64,000 bases of DNA, from contig NZ_AQOH01000144.1 in NCBI RefSeq assembly GCF_000364705.1, positions 1 through 64,000 on the forward strand, given 5' to 3'. Shown in pieces: positions 18,998-26,706 of this stretch (position 1 is the stretch's first letter; every line of letters starts with the position of its first letter). Source of the stretch: Pseudomonas fuscovaginae SE-1 (GTDB lineage Bacteria; Pseudomonadota; Gammaproteobacteria; Pseudomonadales; Pseudomonadaceae). Under the pieces are notes generated by a model, which made no database searches, was not told the DNA's origin, and worked only from the letters and a program-made list of their open reading frames with translations. The position numbers and the translations under genes are program-made.

Positions 18998-19462
18998 ATG
19001 TTCATCGGCGTCCTGCTGATCGTCACCTGGCTGATCCTGCTGCTGCGCTACCCGGCCAAGGCCCTGCCGGTGTCCATGGCCGCCCTGGCCGGACTCGGCA
19101 TGGTGGCCGCCTGGGTGGCCTGGACCGATAGCCGCGAAGCCCGGCAACTGGCGCGCCTGGAGATGCGCATCAGCTATGCCCCCGAGCATTGCCCGGCCGA
19201 CCGACCGCTGCAACTGAAAATGAAAAACGACAACAACGTGCCTCTGCTCGAACTGCGCTGGCGCATCGCCGCCTATGCCCCGGGCGATACCGTCAACCTC
19301 GCTGAAAACAGCTACACCGCCCCCCGCTATCGCGGTCCGGGCGAATTGCAGGCCGCCGGCGTCTGGGAGGATTGCCTGCCGATGCCCCCTCTGCGTCCCG
19401 GTTATCGCCCACAGACCCTGGAGTTTCGTGCCGAGCGCCTGCAGGGCAGTTTCTCCGGCTGA
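18998..19462 (+). CDS. small membrane protein of unknown function
   Basis: A 154-residue protein with two hydrophobic segments near the N-terminus (about 2-16 and 21-39) and a soluble C-terminal domain of about 110 residues. It has a beta-like region (LQLKMKNDNNVPLLELRWRIAAYAPG) and a conserved-looking CLPMPPLRPGY stretch. Similar proteins in Pseudomonas are sometimes labelled multidrug transporter, but two helices cannot make a transporter and nothing here supports that name. ATG 18998 is preferred because GAGG lies about eight bases upstream; an in-frame start at 18965 would add eleven residues. It probably sits in the inner membrane with the tail outside. Confidence 0.75.
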   Translation: MFIGVLLIVTWLILLLRYPAKALPVSMAALAGLGMVAAWVAWTDSREARQLARLEMRISYAPEHCPADRPLQLKMKNDNNVPLLELRWRIAAYAPGDTVNLAENSYTAPRYRGPGELQAAGVWEDCLPMPPLRPGYRPQTLEFRAERLQGSFSG

Positions 19463-19482
19463 ACCGATAATATCACTTAGCC

Positions 19483-19502
19483 ACCTGTTATTTCTGACAG
19501 GT
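19483..19502. promoter_or_regulatory. possible LexA box / operator before the thioredoxin-like gene
   Basis: ACCTGT at 19483-19488 and ACAGGT at 19497-19502 form a 6-bp inverted repeat that fits the LexA spacing CTG-N10-CAG. TACAAT, a good -10 hexamer, follows at 19503-19508, so a bound protein would block transcription. The N10 core (TTATTTCTGA) is less alternating than a strong LexA box, so this is tentative. It could also be part of the transcript end of the previous gene. Confidence 0.35.
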
Positions 19503-19567
19503 TACAATCCTCTGATTTTGGCGTTGAATAACTCCCTTGGCGGCACCCCATCCGGCAGGGAGTGAGA

Positions 19568-19969
19568 ATGAAGAGCGACACCACAGTCACCGAAATAAAG
19601 ACCCGGCGCGCGTTCCGCAGCGAGCTGGGCAGCCTGGAAGTGCCGCTGATCCGCCCCAGGCCTTCGGTGGTACTGGTCTACGGTCGTGGCTGCCCGCCAT
19701 GCGAACAGCTCAAGCCGCAGATCGCCGCCCTGGCCGCTGGCCCCTACCGGGGCAAGGTGGCGTTTTTCCAGCTCAGTTTCCCGATCTTCAAGCTGCTGCA
19801 ACCCGATATCGAGATCCAGTTCGTCCCCACCCTGTTCTTTCTCGATGGGCATGGAGGCCAGACCCGCATGCATGGCACCAACCGGGAAAAGATCAAGCAG
19901 GGGCTCGACTCGCTCCTTTTTGTCACGGACAAGGTATTCTCGGAGGCCTTCGACTCTCAGGCCTCATGA
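19568..19969 (+). CDS. thioredoxin-like protein with CPPC motif
   Basis: A 133-residue thioredoxin-fold protein. CPPC at residues 42-45 (GRGCPPCEQLKP) is a redox-active CxxC. The fold continues with KVAFFQLSF, and VPTLFFLDGHGG carries the cis-proline. There is no signal peptide, so it is probably cytoplasmic. GGGAG at 19557-19561 sits before both GTG 19562 and ATG 19568; ATG is chosen. The substrate is unknown. The next gene, a dehydrogenase, starts ten bases after the stop with GAGGA over the junction, so the two are likely one transcript. A LexA-like palindrome lies in its promoter. Confidence 0.8.
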   Translation: MKSDTTVTEIKTRRAFRSELGSLEVPLIRPRPSVVLVYGRGCPPCEQLKPQIAALAAGPYRGKVAFFQLSFPIFKLLQPDIEIQFVPTLFFLDGHGGQTRMHGTNREKIKQGLDSLLFVTDKVFSEAFDSQAS

Positions 19970-19979
19970 GGATGTGTCC

Positions 19980-20804
19980 ATGCCCGTCACCTTGATCACC
20001 GGATGTTCCAGCGGCATCGGCCGCGCCCTCGCCGAAGCGTTCAGGGGCGCAGGGCATGAAGTCTGGGCCACCGCGCGCAAGACCGAGGATGTCGCCGCCC
20101 TGGCCACCGCCGGATTCACCGCCGTGCAGCTGGATGTCAACGATGGCGACGCATTGCAGCAGTTGGCCGAACGCATCGAACGTTCTCCGGCGGGGCTGGA
20201 CATCCTGATCAACAACGCCGGCTACGGTGCCATGGGCCCGTTGCTCGACGGAGGTACCGCGGCCCTGCAGCGCCAGTTCGAGACCAACGTCTTCGCCCTC
20301 GTCGGCGTGACCCGCGCCCTGCTCCCGGCGCTGCGCCGCAGCCGCGGGCTGGTGGTGAATGTCGGCAGCGTCTCGGGGGTGCTGGTCACGCCGTTCGCCG
20401 GCGCCTACTGCGCGTCCAAGGCGGCGGTGCATGCCTTGAGCGATGCCCTGCGCATGGAACTGGCGCCGTTTGGCGTACGGGTGATGGAAGTGCAGCCCGG
20501 CGCCATCGACACCCATTTCGCCAGGAATGCCAGCCATGAGGCCGAGCAACTGATCGCCGAGACCTCGCCCTGGTGGCCGTTGCGCGAAGGCATCCGGGCG
20601 CGGGCCAACGCTTCGCAGAACCGGCCGACTCCGGCCAGCGAATTCGCCGCCGGCCTGCTCAAGGCCGTCACTCAGCCAAAACCGCCACGCCTGCTGCGCC
20701 TGGGCAACGGCAGCCGGGCCCTGCCGCTGATGGCGAACCTGCTGCCCAAGGGGTTGCTGGAGAAAGTGCTGATGAAGAAGTTTGGCTTGGGTGTGCGCCT
20801 CTAG
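19980..20804 (+). CDS. short-chain dehydrogenase/reductase (SDR family)
   Basis: A classical SDR of 274 residues that should use NAD(P)H on an unknown carbonyl or alcohol substrate. The cofactor motif TGCSSGIG is at 7-14, INNAG near 80, a catalytic serine precedes the YCASK active-site Tyr/Lys, and QPGAIDTHF follows. The C-terminal tail (LLPKGLLEKVLMKKFG) resembles the retinol-dehydrogenase-like branch of bacterial SDRs. The start is set by GAGGA at 19968-19972. It is expressed with the upstream thioredoxin-like gene and is convergent with the efflux operon. Confidence 0.9.
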   Translation: MPVTLITGCSSGIGRALAEAFRGAGHEVWATARKTEDVAALATAGFTAVQLDVNDGDALQQLAERIERSPAGLDILINNAGYGAMGPLLDGGTAALQRQFETNVFALVGVTRALLPALRRSRGLVVNVGSVSGVLVTPFAGAYCASKAAVHALSDALRMELAPFGVRVMEVQPGAIDTHFARNASHEAEQLIAETSPWWPLREGIRARANASQNRPTPASEFAAGLLKAVTQPKPPRLLRLGNGSRALPLMANLLPKGLLEKVLMKKFGLGVRL

Positions 20805-20822
20805 ACACGATTGTTGAAGATG

Positions 20823-20868
20823 CACAGCCGTGGGAGCCGGACTCATCCGCGAAGAGGGCTGCAAGCCT
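20823..20868. repeat. REP-like element between SDR and efflux operon
   Basis: GTGGGAGCCGGACTCATCCGCGAAGAGGGCTGC is a degenerate REP unit whose AGCC and GGCT ends can pair. It lies in the 80-bp convergent gap and may serve as a bidirectional mRNA end. Confidence 0.4.
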
Positions 20869-20884
20869 TGACCGCAGCCATTCG

Positions 20885-21745
20885 TCACTCCGCCGTCGGC
20901 TTGACCACCACGGTGCAGGTGATCCCCGCCGCCAGCAGCACACCGTCGGGCACCTCGTCGATGTGGATCCGCACCGGCACCCGCTGGGCCAGGCGCACCC
21001 AGTTGAAGGTCGGGTTCACATCGGCGATCAGTTCACGGCTCTCGGGGTTGTCCCGATCGTAGATACCCCGCGAAATGCTCTCCACATGCCCCCTGAGCAC
21101 CTGCCCGCTCATCAGTTGCATGTCCGCCGGGTCGCCGACCTTCACGTGGGGCAGCTTGGTCTCCTCGAAGAAGCCATAGACCCAGAACGAGTGCATGTCG
21201 ACCACCGCCATCTTCGCCTCGCCCATGCGTGCGTAGTCGCCGCGGTGGACGTTGAGGTTGGTGACGTAGCCATCCACTGCCGCCCGCACTTGTGTGCGCG
21301 CCAGGTTCAGTTGCGCCGCCTCCAGTTGCGCCTGGGCCTGCTGGTAGTCGGCCAGCGCGGCGTCGGCGAGGTTGCCGGCGTCGTCGCGGCTCTCCTTGGA
21401 GATCACCAGGTTGTCCAGGTCGGCACGGCGATGGGCGTTGACCTTGCGCATCTCCCAGGTGGCCTTGCGCGAGTCCACCAGCGACTGCGCCTGCTTGACC
21501 GCGATGCGGTAGTGTTCAGGATCGATCTGCATCAGCAGGTCGCCCTTCTTCACCATCTGGTTGTCGCGCACCGGCACGTCTACCACCTCGCCGGTGACGT
21601 CCGCCGCGACGTTGATGATGTCGGCCCGCACCCGGCCGTCGCGGGTCCAGGGCGTTTCCATGTACTGCACCCACAGCAACCGGCCGATCCAGATCGCGAG
21701 GGCCAGGACCAGCAAGGTGGCGAGCAGGCTGAAAAGCTTTTTCAT
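20885..21745 (-). CDS. HlyD family efflux periplasmic adaptor (AaeA-like)
   Basis: Membrane-fusion protein of an aromatic-acid-type efflux pump. The 286 residues have one N-terminal membrane helix (about 4-26), the split biotinyl-lipoyl domain (VAADVTGEVVDVPVRDNQMVKKGDLL near 47-72), an alpha-hairpin and a beta-barrel. The motif YMETPWTRDGRVRADI is typical of the AaeA/EmrA-like partners of FUSC pumps. It is the last gene of the minus-strand operon, starting ten bases after the DUF1656 gene. Confidence 0.9.
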   Translation of the reverse strand: MKKLFSLLATLLVLALAIWIGRLLWVQYMETPWTRDGRVRADIINVAADVTGEVVDVPVRDNQMVKKGDLLMQIDPEHYRIAVKQAQSLVDSRKATWEMRKVNAHRRADLDNLVISKESRDDAGNLADAALADYQQAQAQLEAAQLNLARTQVRAAVDGYVTNLNVHRGDYARMGEAKMAVVDMHSFWVYGFFEETKLPHVKVGDPADMQLMSGQVLRGHVESISRGIYDRDNPESRELIADVNPTFNWVRLAQRVPVRIHIDEVPDGVLLAAGITCTVVVKPTAE

Positions 21746-21755
21746 CAGGTCGTTC

Positions 21756-21956
21756 TCAACGATAAACAGTGAGCGCCAGGGCGCCGAAGATGCAGCTGAA
21801 CAGGCTCAGGCGCAGCAGCGCCGGATGCCAGAAGAAGCGATACAGGTCGTGGCTGGCGATGAAACGGTCGAGCGCCCAGCCGACCCCGGCGGCGACCAGG
21901 AACACCAGGGTCACGGTCGGCAGGTAGAGGCCGTGGAAGGCGATTTCACGAAGCAT
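21756..21956 (-). CDS. DUF1656 small membrane protein (AaeX-like)
   Basis: A 66-residue hydrophobic protein with two membrane helices (about 11-30 and 45-64), starting MLREIAFHGLYLPTV, the usual opening of DUF1656/AaeX proteins encoded between FUSC pumps and their adaptors. Its start codon lies inside the end of the FUSC gene (11-bp overlap), pointing to translational coupling. Its biochemical role is unknown; the conserved position suggests a pump subunit or assembly factor. Confidence 0.88.
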   Translation of the reverse strand: MLREIAFHGLYLPTVTLVFLVAAGVGWALDRFIASHDLYRFFWHPALLRLSLFSCIFGALALTVYR

Positions 21957-24132
21957 GGGCGGTTCCTTGTGGATGACCCAGGGCCGCCAGCGGCGAACGC
22001 GGGTCCAGCAGCGAGGTGCGGATGAAGTGCAGGTAGCTCTGCACCCGACGCAGCACCGAGGTATCGAAGTGGCGGGCAAAGGGTTCGTCGGTGGCCTGCA
22101 CCCGGCTGATCGCGTGGTCCACCGCCACCAGCGCGCGTTCCAGGTTGCTGGCGCCGGGCTGGATGAACAGGCGCATCAGCGAGCGGCCCATGACCCGGAT
22201 CGACTGGCGCCAGGGCTGCGACTCGGCATACGCCGGGTGCACCGGCAGGATCGCCTGTTCCTTGCGCAGTTCGATGATGGCGTGGCCGACCTCCAGCACC
22301 ACGAACATCCAGCGCAGCAGCGAGCTTTGCACCTGCGGCTGGCCCGCGGCGAAACCATAGGCCTGGTGCAGCAGGTCACGGGTGCCGCTCTCGAAGGCCG
22401 AGCCGAGGCCCTTGAGCCTGCCGCTGATGGCGAACACCACCTGCTCGCGCAGGTCCTGCTCCAGCCGACGCCACAGCCAGCGGCTGTTGGGCGGCAGGAT
22501 GATCGCCCCGGCCGCGGCGCAGACCAGCATGCCCATGACCATGCCGATGTAGTCATTGATGAAGGTGTAGGGGTTGTAGACCGTCAGGTTGTCCGGCACC
22601 GAGCCGGTGCTGAAGAAGATCAGCAGACCGACGCCAACCCCCAGGTAGGCCGGACGCGAGGCGAGGAACGCGCCAAGCACGAAGACCGGCGCGAGCACCA
22701 GGCACAGCAGTGGGAAACCATCGATCCAGGGGAATACGAAGAACATCTCGCCGAAGCCGATCAGCGCACCGAGAAAGGTTCCGCAGGCCATCTGGAACGA
22801 CATGCGCTTGGGATTCGGCGTGGCCGCCGACAGGCCCACCGTGGCGGCGGCGATCAGGGTCATGGTCGCCCCGCTCGGCCAGGCGGTGGCGACCCAATAG
22901 CTGCCCAGCACCAGCAGGATGAAGGCGGCACGGATGCCCGAGGCCGAGGCGGCCAGCCAGTTGGTCTTGGGCACGAAGGGTTCGTCCCACTGCTCGCGCT
23001 CATGGCGGTGGTCGGCCAGGGACGCGTGAGTCAGCGCGTAACTGTGCAGTTCCTCGACGAAGCGGTAGAGCAACTCGAAGGCGGTGTGGAAATCCAGCAG
23101 GCCGGCCTCGTCCGGCCCGTTCTCCTGGAAGGCCGAGCGCAGGCTGCGGACCTGCTCCGGCAGGCCCGACTTGTACTCGGCCAACTGCTGCGCCAGACGC
23201 GCCGCATCGGCGTCGGTCAGGCCGCGCCCGGCAAAACCGTCGAGCCGTTCGGCCAGGCCGAGGAATCCCGGTTCGATGGCGGCGAAGACCGTCGACGACT
23301 CGTCGGTGCGCAAGCGTTCCAACAGCTGGTGCAGGGCATTGAAGCGGGTGGTCAGGGTCATAAACTCGCTGTTCAGGCGGTTCAGCCGGCCATTGCGTCG
23401 GCGCATGTGCGGGTCTTCGAACACGGTGACACTGCGCAGGCCTTCGATCCCCACGGCCTGGGCGATGAAACCGATGTTCGCGGTCTCGAACGCGGCACTG
23501 GCATGCGGGCCGCGCAGGCCGCTGCTGACGAACCCGGCAAAGGCGCCGAAGCGCTGATAGAGCGCATTGCGCATCGCCGCACTGGCACTCTGCGGGAGGA
23601 TCGCGGCGCTGACGAAGGTCGAGCAGACCAGCCCCAGGGCAATCTCCAGCACACGCCACACGGCGGCCATGAACGCCCCTTCCGGGTGCGCCAGGGCCGG
23701 CAGGCCGACCATCGCGGCGGTGTAGCCGGCGAGGACGAAACCGTAGGCGCGGAAGTTGCGGTTGCGCGCCGCGCCCGCCGAGCAGATCCCGACCCAGATC
23801 GCCAGTGCCCCGAGAAACAGCTCGGTGTTCTGCGCGAACAGGGCGATCAGCAGCACCATCATCGCCGAACCGGCCAGGGTGCCGAGCAGGCGGTAGAAAC
23901 TCTTGGCGAACACATGGCCGCTTTGTGGCTGCATGACGATGAACACGGTGATCATCGCCGTCCGCGGCTGCGGCAGCTCCAGGCGCATGGCCAGCCAGAG
24001 GGTCAGGAAGGCGGCGGCCAGGACCTTGAAAATGTAGACCCAGGTCACGCCATCGCTGCGTGCCCAGTCAAAGAAACCGCGACGCCATTCGAGGGAATAC
24101 AGCCAGCGCACCGGGGCGGGCAAGGGAGTCAT
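21946..24132 (-). CDS. FUSC family inner-membrane efflux protein (AaeB-like)
   Basis: The pump subunit, 728 residues. It has two hydrophobic blocks of about six helices each (roughly 25-180 and 400-540), each followed by a cytoplasmic region, the arrangement of the fusaric-acid-resistance/AaeB family. Landmarks are MQPQSGHVFAKSFYRLLGT in the first block and ATVGLSAATPNPKRMSFQMACGTF in the second. With AaeA-like, DUF1656 and NodT-like partners it should export weak aromatic acids or similar compounds. It begins 11 bases after the lipoprotein gene. Confidence 0.93.
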   Translation of the reverse strand: MTPLPAPVRWLYSLEWRRGFFDWARSDGVTWVYIFKVLAAAFLTLWLAMRLELPQPRTAMITVFIVMQPQSGHVFAKSFYRLLGTLAGSAMMVLLIALFAQNTELFLGALAIWVGICSAGAARNRNFRAYGFVLAGYTAAMVGLPALAHPEGAFMAAVWRVLEIALGLVCSTFVSAAILPQSASAAMRNALYQRFGAFAGFVSSGLRGPHASAAFETANIGFIAQAVGIEGLRSVTVFEDPHMRRRNGRLNRLNSEFMTLTTRFNALHQLLERLRTDESSTVFAAIEPGFLGLAERLDGFAGRGLTDADAARLAQQLAEYKSGLPEQVRSLRSAFQENGPDEAGLLDFHTAFELLYRFVEELHSYALTHASLADHRHEREQWDEPFVPKTNWLAASASGIRAAFILLVLGSYWVATAWPSGATMTLIAAATVGLSAATPNPKRMSFQMACGTFLGALIGFGEMFFVFPWIDGFPLLCLVLAPVFVLGAFLASRPAYLGVGVGLLIFFSTGSVPDNLTVYNPYTFINDYIGMVMGMLVCAAAGAIILPPNSRWLWRRLEQDLREQVVFAISGRLKGLGSAFESGTRDLLHQAYGFAAGQPQVQSSLLRWMFVVLEVGHAIIELRKEQAILPVHPAYAESQPWRQSIRVMGRSLMRLFIQPGASNLERALVAVDHAISRVQATDEPFARHFDTSVLRRVQSYLHFIRTSLLDPRSPLAALGHPQGTAHAS

Positions 24133-24143
24133 GGAGGTGATTC

Positions 24144-25655
24144 TCAGTGATCGAAGGCGGCCAGCACGGAGGGTGGTTTGGACGGCACGCTACGCTCCGG
24201 CGCCGGCACATCGCTGCCCGCGCCAAGGCCGCCGCCCAGGGCGGTGACCAGTTCGGCGTGGGCGCTCAGGCGCGCGGCCTGGACCTGCTGCTCGACCTGC
24301 TGCTGGTGGAACAGCAGGGTCTGCGCATTGAGCACGTTGAGGTAGTCGGTGAGGCCACGCTGGTAGGCGATCATCGCCAGGTCGTAGGTTTTCTGCGCGG
24401 CTGCCACCGACTCGGCGGCGAAGGCCTGCTGCTTGTCCATCGACTCGCGGCGAATCAAGCGATCGGAAATGCTCTTGAGGGCATTGACCAGCGTCTGGTT
24501 GTAATGGGCCACGGCCATGTCGTAGCCGGCCGTGGCCTCGCCCAGTTCGGCGCGCAGGCGGCCACCGTCGAAGATCGGCAGCGAAATCGCCGGGCCGACG
24601 CTGTAGTTGAATTTCTTGCCCGCCAGGAACTCCAGCATGCCGCCGCCAGTGGCCATGTAGCCGAGGCTGCCGACCAGGTCGACATTGGGATAGAACCCGG
24701 CATGCGCGACATCGATACCACGAGCCTGGGCCGCGACCTGCCAGCGGCTGGCAACCACATCCGGGCGTTGACCGAGCAGCTCGACCGGCAGCGCCGAGGG
24801 CAGTTTCAGCGCGGTACGCAGGGACAGCGACGGACGCTTCAGGCGCGCGCCATCCCCCGGACCAAGACCGGCCAGGGCCGCCAACTGGTTGCGGCTCAGG
24901 GCGATTTCCTCGTCCAGCGCATCGAGCTGGCGGTGGGTTTCCGGCAACGGCGCCCGGGCCTGGCTGACTTCGAACTGGGTGCCGATGCCGCCGGCCAGGC
25001 GGCGTTGCGCCAGGTCGAGAATCTGCGTCTGCTGGGCGAGGGTCGCCTCGACGATATCGCGCTGGGCGTAGTGCAACGACAGTTGGATGTAGGCGCGGAC
25101 GATATTGTCCTGCAACTCCAGGCGGGCCTGGCGCTCTTCGGCGACGCTCATGTGCGCCAGGTCCACGGCGCGTTCGGTCGCGTTGCTCTCGCGGCCCCAG
25201 AGGTCGAGGGAATAGCTCAGGCCCAACGCCGCATTGTTGTCCCAGGTGTTCGAACCGGCCAGTTCACCGGGACCATAGAACTGATCGGTGGCCCATTTGT
25301 GGCGCTTGAGGGTCGATTGGCCGTTGACCTGCAGCGACTCCGCCGATTCGGCGAGGCCGGCCAGGGCCCGGGCCTGGCGCACCCGGGCGGCGGCCATGGC
25401 CAGGCTCGGGCTGACTTGCAGCGCCTGGTCGAGCCATTGGTCGAGTTGCGGATCGCCATAGGCCTGCCACCAACGGGCCGTTGGCCAGTGTGCGTCGCGG
25501 GCGGCGTTCCGGATCGCTTCGTCGGTGGAAAGGGTGTTGGCGGCGAGGCTCCTGCCCTGTGGGGCAATCCCTCCGGTTCCGATGCAGCCGCCGATTGCCA
25601 AGGATAAAACCCAAACACTGAGAGTCTTCAACTCTCTGCTGATGCGACGCGGCAC
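24144..25655 (-). CDS. NodT/OprM-type outer-membrane efflux lipoprotein
   Basis: Outer-membrane channel of the pump, 503 residues from a GTG start. The hydrophobic leader ends in IGGC, a lipoprotein box with the cysteine near residue 27. Two repeated OEP domains follow, with the typical ARxxxxxxR and LxLPLFxGGRLRAELG-like patterns (ISLPIFDGGRLRAELGEA) in the second half. A TTG at 25631 is an alternative start. Being first in the operon, ahead of the pump and adaptor, means the cell carries a dedicated tripartite exporter. The upstream 259 bp is a divergent promoter region shared with the plus-strand gene at 25915. Confidence 0.9.
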   Translation of the reverse strand: MPRRISRELKTLSVWVLSLAIGGCIGTGGIAPQGRSLAANTLSTDEAIRNAARDAHWPTARWWQAYGDPQLDQWLDQALQVSPSLAMAAARVRQARALAGLAESAESLQVNGQSTLKRHKWATDQFYGPGELAGSNTWDNNAALGLSYSLDLWGRESNATERAVDLAHMSVAEERQARLELQDNIVRAYIQLSLHYAQRDIVEATLAQQTQILDLAQRRLAGGIGTQFEVSQARAPLPETHRQLDALDEEIALSRNQLAALAGLGPGDGARLKRPSLSLRTALKLPSALPVELLGQRPDVVASRWQVAAQARGIDVAHAGFYPNVDLVGSLGYMATGGGMLEFLAGKKFNYSVGPAISLPIFDGGRLRAELGEATAGYDMAVAHYNQTLVNALKSISDRLIRRESMDKQQAFAAESVAAAQKTYDLAMIAYQRGLTDYLNVLNAQTLLFHQQQVEQQVQAARLSAHAELVTALGGGLGAGSDVPAPERSVPSKPPSVLAAFDH

Positions 25656-25914
25656 TGCTGCGAATTCCCGACATGGATGGAGAGGCTTTGGAGCGGCAAT
25701 TCTAGGGGGCGCCCGGCACGGCGATAAGCGTGGATTCCTGCGAATATCTGTTACCGTTCCCGCGATAATCCGGCATCGGCGATGGCGAAATGAGGTGCCG
25801 TGGCGAGCAGGTCCATGAGCGCATTGTGATATTGGCGGCCCAGCCGCCATGCCAGTCTGAATCCACACCGACGTTGTCACCAGACTGATAAAAAACACAA
25901 GTCAGAGGCGTCCC

Positions 25915-26325
25915 ATGAACCTGTCTCTCGAACTGCGCCAACGCCGTAGTCTCTACGGCCCCCCTCCGCCTCCTCTCGATCCCCTGAACACCCTGCAACG
26001 CTGCCTGCACGGCGACCTGCGAATCGCGGTCGAGCGGCGGGAAAACCGCCTGCACCTGCTGACCCTGGACGGCGACCCGTGCACCCTCGAATACGCCGAC
26101 GGCTACCGGGTCAGTCGGGCCTTGCAAGGCGTCGGGCATATCGCGACGCGGCACTGGCAACGGCTGAACCTGAGCCTGTGTCGCCACGGCATGAGCATCG
26201 ATTGCCAGGCTCCCACGCCCGTCGTCAGGGGTCTGATCAGCGCCGCTCACTCCGAGCAGCAGGTGCTGAAGGACCTGACCCTCTTCTTCAACCTCTCCAG
26301 TGCCGCCAAACACTCCGTCGACTGA
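25915..26325 (+). CDS. unknown protein, first gene of a three-gene putative effector cassette
   Basis: A 136-residue protein I do not recognise. It opens with RQRRSLYGPPPPPLDP, a basic then proline-rich stretch, followed by a compact domain with alternating hydrophobic residues (DLRIAVERRENRLHLLTLDG) that looks beta-rich, and a helical end. There is no signal peptide or membrane segment. The ATG has GAGGCG upstream. The next gene starts 15 bases after the stop. Size and position directly ahead of a large protein recall dedicated secretion chaperones, but no chaperone family motif is evident. Base composition is like the neighbours. Confidence 0.65.
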   Translation: MNLSLELRQRRSLYGPPPPPLDPLNTLQRCLHGDLRIAVERRENRLHLLTLDGDPCTLEYADGYRVSRALQGVGHIATRHWQRLNLSLCRHGMSIDCQAPTPVVRGLISAAHSEQQVLKDLTLFFNLSSAAKHSVD

Positions 26326-26340
26326 AACAGGGCGCTCGCC

Positions 26341-26700
26341 ATGTCCGAAGCCATCCGTGATGACCTCATCAGCCTTCTGCAAAGCCAATTGCCGGACCGC
26401 CCGGCCGACTACTTCCAACTTGCCACCGACGTGGATCAGCACCGGCTCTGGCTGGAGTATGACCGGCCAAGGCTACTGCTCATGCTCGCCCGCCCTGACA
26501 TACCGGCCGGAGCCAGCTCACCCGACTTCATCGTCCAGGGCCCTGGAGACCCGGTGATGCTGCTGTTCGACACCTGGTTTCGCGACCAGGCCGTCAAGGC
26601 CCTGTTCGTCGAACCCTGTTTCGGAGAAAAGAGCGGCATCCTCACCGCCTGCGATTACTTCCTGCAGCGCTGTACAACGACCTGTCAGGCACCGGGGTGA
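26341..26700 (+). CDS. small acidic unknown protein, possible chaperone of the cassette
   Basis: A 119-residue acidic protein (about 17 Asp/Glu against about 10 Arg/Lys) with no signal peptide. The helix-beta pattern (LISLLQSQLP, then HRLWLEYDRPRLLLMLARPD) resembles small acidic type III secretion chaperones in general character only; I do not see a CesT-family signature. It has five cysteines, three near the C-terminus (CDYFLQRCTTTC). It ends six bases before the start of the 768-residue protein, so the two should be made together. Confidence 0.65.
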   Translation: MSEAIRDDLISLLQSQLPDRPADYFQLATDVDQHRLWLEYDRPRLLLMLARPDIPAGASSPDFIVQGPGDPVMLLFDTWFRDQAVKALFVEPCFGEKSGILTACDYFLQRCTTTCQAPG

Positions 26701-26706
26701 CGAACC

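Noticed and set aside
21955..24150. A 731-codon plus-strand frame opposite the FUSC gene (and similar frames opposite the NodT, LRR/NEL and LuxR-type genes)
   Set aside because: Arg/Gly/His/Gln-rich composition and exact overlap with well-supported genes mark them as shadows.
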